Shown here piece after piece: positions 58,001 to 64,000 of a stretch of DNA of 64,000 nt. Within the stretch, counting starts at the first letter, position 1; every line of letters begins with the position of its first letter. The DNA comes from Meloidogyne chitwoodi (lineage: Eukaryota > Nematoda > Chromadorea > Rhabditida > Meloidogynidae): assembly GCA_015183035.1 (NCBI GenBank), contig JACZZP010000006.1, positions 744,001-808,000 on the forward strand, in the 5' to 3' direction. A program made the position numbers and the translations under genes. Below the pieces are notes generated by a model, which made no database searches, had not been told where the DNA came from, and saw only the letters and a program-made list of their open reading frames with translations.

Positions 58001-61000
58001 GCTTTATTATATAATAAAATTATAAAAGAATTAAGATTTGAATCTAATTATTTTTTAGTTGCTTTTTATGGAAAAGGTAAAATAATATAAATAAATATTT
58101 TTAAAAATTAATTGTTTTAAAGAATGCCCTTCCTACTTGAAAAATAAAAAATTTATATTTCGAGGTCAACCATTAGAGTCTTGGGCTACTTTTAAGCAAC
58201 GTTTTCTTGATGTATTTTCAGATTTTAAATTTATTGAATCAATGGAAAAATGTGATGAAGAAATGAAACAAATGAATGATAAATTTGTTCAGGTTGGTTA
58301 AATATACTAGAAATTTTGGAAAAAATTTAAATAAATAATACAAACCATAAAATAAATTTTAAAAAATTTAATAATTATTTTGGGGAAATTAGGTAATTTG
58401 CATATTTTTTTTGTATTTTATAATTTTTTTAAAAATATTATTATCGCTAGATGACTCTTCACTTTTAATTTATTTTAATTTTACATACCTCTATAATAGG
58501 GATGGGCAAATTTCGTACTTTCTTATTTTTGGACGAACTACGAAATTTTTTTAAATTTTTAAATTTTTGGACGTGTTTCATCATTCGTACTTTCATATAT
58601 TTCGTGTTTTTGAACCAATTTTATTTCGGATTTCTTTTTTCGTTTTTTATTTTCCAATTTAGTCAATCCCTGCTCTATACATATTTAATTAAATTCTCTT
58701 TATTTTTAATTATTTGCTCATTCTTTTTCTTCCTCTTCTTCTTCTTCATTCTCATTTTTTAACATTTTATTATTTCCTTGTAATATAACTTCATTTTCAA
58801 ATTTCTTCCTAACTTTTTCAATTAATTGAATAATTTCCTTTATTAAACAATTATATTTTTGAATTTTTTTTTAATTTCCAAACCTCTGAATATAATTTAT
58901 TTTTATTTTCTTCATAACTTAAATTCTCAGTTTCCAATTCTTTTAAAATACGAACAGATTCAGTAAAATTTAATCTTCTCGATTCAAAAATTGCCAAATT
59001 GTAACGTGCCATCCATAATTTTGGATTTAATTTTATAGCCTTTTTATAAGCAGCATAAGCATTACGAAAATCTTGTAATTCAGTTAAAATAACTGATAAA
59101 AATATAATTTAATTAAAAATATAGAAAATTTGATATTTTTCATAAAATAAAACCTTTCGATACCTACTTATCAAAATAATTTTAATTAAGCCCAAAATAT
59201 AATATTATTTTAAGCCTTTTCAATTCATATAACACTTATACAAATATTCTCTTTATTTAAATATTTAAAAAAACATACGAGACAAAATACAAAGAAGATT
59301 TGCATTTTTTGGATTAATTGTATAAGCAGCAGATGCAAAATGATAAGCTGATGCAAATTGGCGTAGAGCACAATAAACTATTGACATATTTATTAAAACC
59401 TTTTTTATAATTATTTTATTTAATTTATTTCAAAAAAAAACCTTCCAATCCAAAGGACATAAATAATTAGCACGATGAAGGCATGAAAGTGCTGCAATTA
59501 ATTTACTTTTACCGAAAAAACACATTCCAATATTATTCCATAAAGCAAAAGAATGGTCAAAATCAGTAGCAATAATTCTATATAGTAATTATTTTTTAAA
59601 TTTATTATTCATTCCTTTTTTAATTTTTATTTATTAAATCAATCAAACATAACATAAATGTATAATTGATCTTTTAAGCTTATCGAAACTTTTTCTTTTT
59701 GTTTTATTAAAGAATTATTTGAAAAATCTTAGTTTAAGCTTTACAATATTTTTTTATCATCCTTTTATTTCATTCGGGAGATATTTAATTAGAGAAAGAA
59801 TTTCTCTTTTAATTATAAAAATTAATAATTTATTTAATTAATTTATTTAATTATTTTCTTCTAATTTTTTAATTTAAAATTAATAATTACTTATATTTTG
59901 AAAGAGCAACATCCCAATCATTATTAATTTGTAAAATTGAAGCAATAGCTAACATAGAAGGAATATAATTTGAATTATAACTTAAAGCTTTTCCAAAAGT
60001 TGTGAAAGCATTTGATTGATCTTCCATCTAATTTATTTTTTAAATATTTATTTTTTTTTTAAATTTAAATTTATTTTAAAAACCTTTAAATAAAGCATTC
60101 CAAGATTATTTATTAAATCAACATTTTCTGGTTCCATTTCAATACTTCTCTTATAAGCTTCTATAGCAGAACTTGTTTCATTTTGTTCGTCTAATAAACG
60201 ACCCAAAAACATTAACTTTTTAAAATAAAAATAAAATAAATAGGTATTTATTTAATATATTTAAATTACCATATCAGCACTTGAATTAATTTTTGGACAA
60301 GAAAGTAATACTTCTTGTGACTAAATTTATTTTTATTAATTATTTATTTTATTTTTTCTAAACCTTTTTAACACGTTCAGGTGCTTTATATAAATGATAT
60401 ACAGCAAGGGATTGCCAATAAAATAATCTCTAAAAATTAAAAAAAATTATTATTAATTTTTAAATACCCAATCAAGTGTTTTTACTCCTTTCTCTTCATT
60501 TCTCTTTTTTTGAACTTCTAAAGCAATTTTAAATAATTCAATTGCTCTTTGATGTTTAGCTAGTAAATAATAACTTTTTCCCATTTCAAATAATACTCTA
60601 AAAAAAATTTTAAAATTAATTTAAATTAATTATTTTACTTTGGTGAGCGAGGGTTTTGCTTCAGAGCTGTGCCTATATATTCAATCTTAAATATTATTTT
60701 AATTATTTTTTCAACGTTTTTTCTGTTAATTTTTTAATTTTTACCGATTCTCTTAATTCACCTTCTTCCCTTGCAATTTGTCCTCTTAATAAAAGAGGAT
60801 ATTCACATAACATTTTAGGTGTTTCTTCAAGAAGATCCTTTTTTTAATTTTTTTATATATTTTTTTAATAATTTTTACTTTAATTTTTTGTTTACATAAA
60901 GTAAATTTTCTTTGAATAAAAAGACGATAGAGCATTGGATTTAACCGATCTGGAGGTTTATAACGAGAAAATGTTTGTTGTAATTCAAACAAACGATTTG

Positions 61001-63829
61001 TTTCTGATTCATTTTCAGTTGTTTTTGTTAAATTATTTGAAGACATTTTTTTTATAATTTATTTAGAAAAAATAAATTTTTTATTTATTCTAATAGTAAG
61101 AATTTTTAAATATTAATAAGATCAATAAATATTTACAAAACTTTAAAATTTAATGGAAATAAATATTTTGGAATTCATTATTTTATTTCATTTTTAAACA
61201 AAAATATAAAATTTATTTTTTCTGAAATCATAAAATTCTCTCCACTTTTATTTTGTTTCCATGACTACATTAATATTTAAAAAATATGTACACACTTCAC
61301 TCTTTTGATTTTAAATTAAAAAATAAAAATATAAAATTTATTTTTTAAATTATTATTATTTTTTAGATAATTACAGTTACACCTCTTCCTTCTCAATTTT
61401 ATTCAGATTTATTATTATCTCCTTCTCGTTTAACTTGTTGGTATTATAAATATCATAAAATACAACGTTTTGAACTTATAAAAAGAGAATTTAAAAATAA
61501 TACAAAATGGACAGAATTAGAAAATAATGAAAATATGAGATTATGGTTACAAAAGAAAATATTTATAATTCAACGGTTGGATATTTTTTAAAAAGAAATT
61601 TAATTTATTTTTTAATTAATTTATTTATATTTAAAGACCATTACCTGATTTATTAAATTTTTTACCAATAATTAATGAACAAGAATTACAACTTTTAAAT
61701 CCAATAGAAGTAGCTATAGAAAAAGTTAAAGAAGCAAATGATAAACTTGCAGATTTATCTAGTAAAGTTGCTGAAGGATTTATTTCAGAATTTTATATAA
61801 ATTTGGGCGGAATGATTCGTGGAATTGTACAGGCAGATGTTGGTGGAGGAATTAAAAATTATCAGGCAAAAACTAAAATTTTTATTATTATTAATTTACC
61901 TAAAATTATACAGGAAAAATAATTAAAAAATTTAATTAATTTGGACATTGGGAAACCTTTTAATTTATTTTTTTTCGATTTTGGTTTATATAAAAGACTC
62001 TAATATAAGCTCCAATGATTCAATTTTTCATTTCCTTTCCAAAGTGTATGTCTATCAGAATATTCTCTCATATTTTAGTACTCTCTAACCCTTCAGGTTG
62101 TTCTTATATTAAAAAAGACACTTCTAATGGAGAGAGTGCTTGTATTAAATCATTTCGGTATTTAAAGAAGAGATAATTTAAAGTCTCAAAATAAATAATT
62201 TAAAAAAGAATTAATAAATATATTTAATATTTTTAAAGCCTTTTTTCACTGCTCAATGCCGTCTTCAATGTACTGAAGAAGAAAATCGTTGTATTGAACA
62301 GTTAATGATTTTAATACTTGAACAAATAACTTTATTAGAATATTCATTATATATACATTCAAATAATACAATTACAACTACAACAACAACAAATACAGCT
62401 AATTCTGCTAGTTTTCATAATTCTTTAGTTGCTTCATTTAATTCACATAAATGTCAAATAGAAACACAATTTGGTAAAATAGCAAAATCTTTATTACCAG
62501 AAGGAGCTTCTATTTATTCTAAAATTGAACAAAAAGAAATTGTTATTACTAAAACACAAACAAATTTATCAACAAATAATAATGATAGGTAATTTTTTAA
62601 ATTATAAGTATATTTAAAAAAAATTAAAAGGCATAATTGATAATAAAGGAGAGAGAACATCTTTTTATTATTTACACTACTCCCTTTAAGAATAATTTTT
62701 TTAAATTTATTTATTTAAATATTTGGTTTTAATAATTCATTTTACTTAATTTTAAGTGCCAATTTTATTAAAATTAAAAAAAATATTATATAAAAAATAA
62801 TTTAAAACAGTAATAATACTCTTTTACTCAATTCTCCTTCTACAATTAATACTAGTAATTATTCTCCTACATCAACAAGAACATTTAGAAGTCATTCAGT
62901 TAGCGAATTTCAAAGTAAATTAATCTTTTTTTAATTTTTAAAATTAAAAATATTTTTTAGACCCTCAAAATGAAGTTAATATTAACACTAGAAATTCACA
63001 AATTTCAAGTTCTTCCTCAACTAATAGTGGAAGTAGCAGCTTTTTTAGAAATTCACCAATTGGGACTGCTGGAAATTTAATAAAAAATACAATACAAGTA
63101 ATTAAATAATATATTTTTGTTTATTAAAAATTAAAAAATAAAAGTTATATTTTCTCTTTAATTTCTTATCCTTTAGAATTTAAATTAAATTAAATTAGCT
63201 AACAATTATGGTTACTATATTTAATTAAAAAATAGTTCACTCTATCTCAATTTAAATTCTAATTATCTTCATAATGTATTAAATAATCATTAATAGGGGT
63301 TTCGTTAATTTTATTATAATAAAAAACAATTTAATTAATTAATACATAACTTTTTAATTGAACTAAAGAAAATGTTACCACAATTTAACCGAAACATTCC
63401 TTACCAAATAAATTTTAGATAATCCAAAATATGACCTGACTTTCCTTGGGCAACTCTCCTAGTGAAATAAACTATAAAATAATATTTATAAATTTTTTAC
63501 AGGCAAAAGTAAAGCAAAAACAACGTAAAAGTTTAATTGCAATTAATAAAAGAAGAAATACTTCATCTGCTTTATCAACAAAAATTGAAGAAAATCAAAT
63601 TTCAAAAACACCTCAATTTCTTCGTATTTTTTCACAAAAACAAAAGAATTCTTCTTCTTCGATTATTCCAACATTTAATTTAAATACAAGAATTTCTGAT
63701 TGTTCTTTAGAAAATTTTTGTTTTCCTTTGGATACAAATGCCCCTCCATTACCCCCTAGACAATCTAATTTTCATTCTGATATTTCAATTTGTACAAAAA
63801 GTAGAGGAGGAGAACATTCTCAAAATTAA
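49076..63829 (+). CDS. ced-5: DOCK180/CED-5 Rac guanine-nucleotide exchange factor
   Basis: About 25 exons over 14.8 kb. An SH3 domain comes first ([20 protein letters not shown] then [10 protein letters not shown]), followed by the helical region [13 protein letters not shown] divergent DHR1/C2 lies about 51830-52310 ([20 protein letters not shown]). The armadillo-type middle runs from 53060 to 57600 ([20 protein letters not shown]). The DHR2 exchange domain starts near 57600 ([40 protein letters not shown]) and continues after a 3.1-kb intron with [15 protein letters not shown] and [17 protein letters not shown]. The Ser-rich tail ends in APPLPPRQ, a Crk/CED-2 SH3 ligand. The role is Rac activation for engulfment and cell migration, with CED-2 and CED-12. 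The start codon is the first in-frame Met; Asn-rich insertions are common. Confidence 0.9.
58497..58672. mobile_element. short hAT-like element, near-8-bp TSD
   Basis: The element is 176 bp, from tagggatgggcaaatttcg to agtcaatccctg, flanked by ctctataa and ctctatac (7 of 8). Interior words cgtacttt and cgaactacgaaattt recur. It sits 45 bp beyond the BBS4 stop codon, inside the large DOCK intron. Confidence 0.5.
58718..61046 (-). CDS. bbs-4: BBS4, BBSome TPR subunit, nested in a DOCK intron
   Basis: A minus-strand gene of at least ten exons. Starts [23 protein letters not shown] repeats characteristic of BBS4 follow: [58 protein letters not shown] followed by [35 protein letters not shown], and [18 protein letters not shown]. 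The chosen last exon (after a 48-bp intron) ends in a Glu-rich tail, as BBS4 proteins often do; reading into that intron would instead stop at 58851. BBS4 is part of the ciliary BBSome that moves membrane proteins in sensory cilia. The whole gene lies in the 58292-61365 intron of the DOCK gene. Confidence 0.88.
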
Positions 63830-64000
63830 TTAATTGTGGAAAAACTTTTTCATTTTTTTTTAATTTTAATTATTATTTTTTTAATTAATTTAAGATGCCT
63901 TTAAATTTCTTTAAAAATAAATTATATAATTCTTTCAATTTTATTATGCCTTCTACCAAAATAATTTAATTTGTGCTTTTAAATTTATCATTTTTATTAT
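63830..64000. other. DOCK 3' flank
   Basis: An AT-rich 3' untranslated or flanking region with an aataaa word near 63916. Nothing else was seen before the window ends. Confidence 0.5.

Overview
The window is a nuclear contig from a very AT-rich nematode genome. Genes are cut by many introns, most only 40-60 bp, ending in ttttag, aattttag or tttaaag. It encodes nematode-restricted chemoreceptors (SRT and Srab-like families), an invertebrate-type lysozyme family and several tiny signal-peptide proteins. The base composition, the small-secretome genes and promoter words matching the published Meloidogyne dorsal-gland motif point to a plant-parasitic tylenchid, most likely a root-knot nematode (Meloidogyne). 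The genus is inference; no rRNA or mitochondrial marker is present.

Layout. 0-4.1 kb: a tiny secreted peptide gene leaving the window, a divergent Cys-loop ligand-gated ion channel, and a low-complexity secreted protein, all on minus. 5.5-11.1 kb: an SRT chemoreceptor whose fourth intron holds about 4.2 kb of nested repeats. 11.2-15.5 kb: a second copy of the first secreted peptide and an L-type amino acid transporter, both minus. 16.8-23.2 kb: a large inverted repeat (arms about 2 kb) whose arms carry a secreted-peptide gene in opposite orientations, flanking an Srab-like chemoreceptor pseudogene. 23.8-31.1 kb: two i-type lysozymes flanking an HMT-1/ABCB6-like ABC half-transporter. 32-41 kb: a Cys-rich single-pass membrane protein gene with two huge introns. 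One contains nested hAT-like elements and a third, antisense copy of the secreted-peptide locus; the other contains 112 identical copies of a 15-bp satellite. 41.4-42.1 kb: a third lysozyme, the inverted duplicate of the first. 42.7-48.1 kb: five closely spaced minus-strand housekeeping genes (COX19, NAA50, two small membrane proteins, PIG-U), a possible operon. 49-63.8 kb: a DOCK180/CED-5 gene carrying BBS4 complete and antisense inside one intron.

The most interesting accessory system is the secreted-peptide family at 17-18 kb, 22-23 kb and 34.7-37.5 kb. The introns, UTRs and upstream region are conserved between copies while the coding exons diverge. The resolved introns are all phase 1, so internal exons are exchangeable modules. 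In the two inverted-repeat arms the last coding exon is completely different between shared intron and shared 3' sequence. Three copies of TGCCCTT sit 150-360 bp upstream of the start codon in both arms and are degraded in the third copy. This looks like an effector-type locus diversifying by exon replacement and inverted duplication. That function is inferred from sequence only.

Mobile DNA is dominated by small non-autonomous DNA transposons with recognisable target-site duplications: hAT-like (8 bp, CAGTG/CAGG ends), Harbinger-like (3 bp, CAAGG ends) and Merlin-like (8 bp, GGTAC ends). GC-rich short-word repeats stand out against the AT-rich background.
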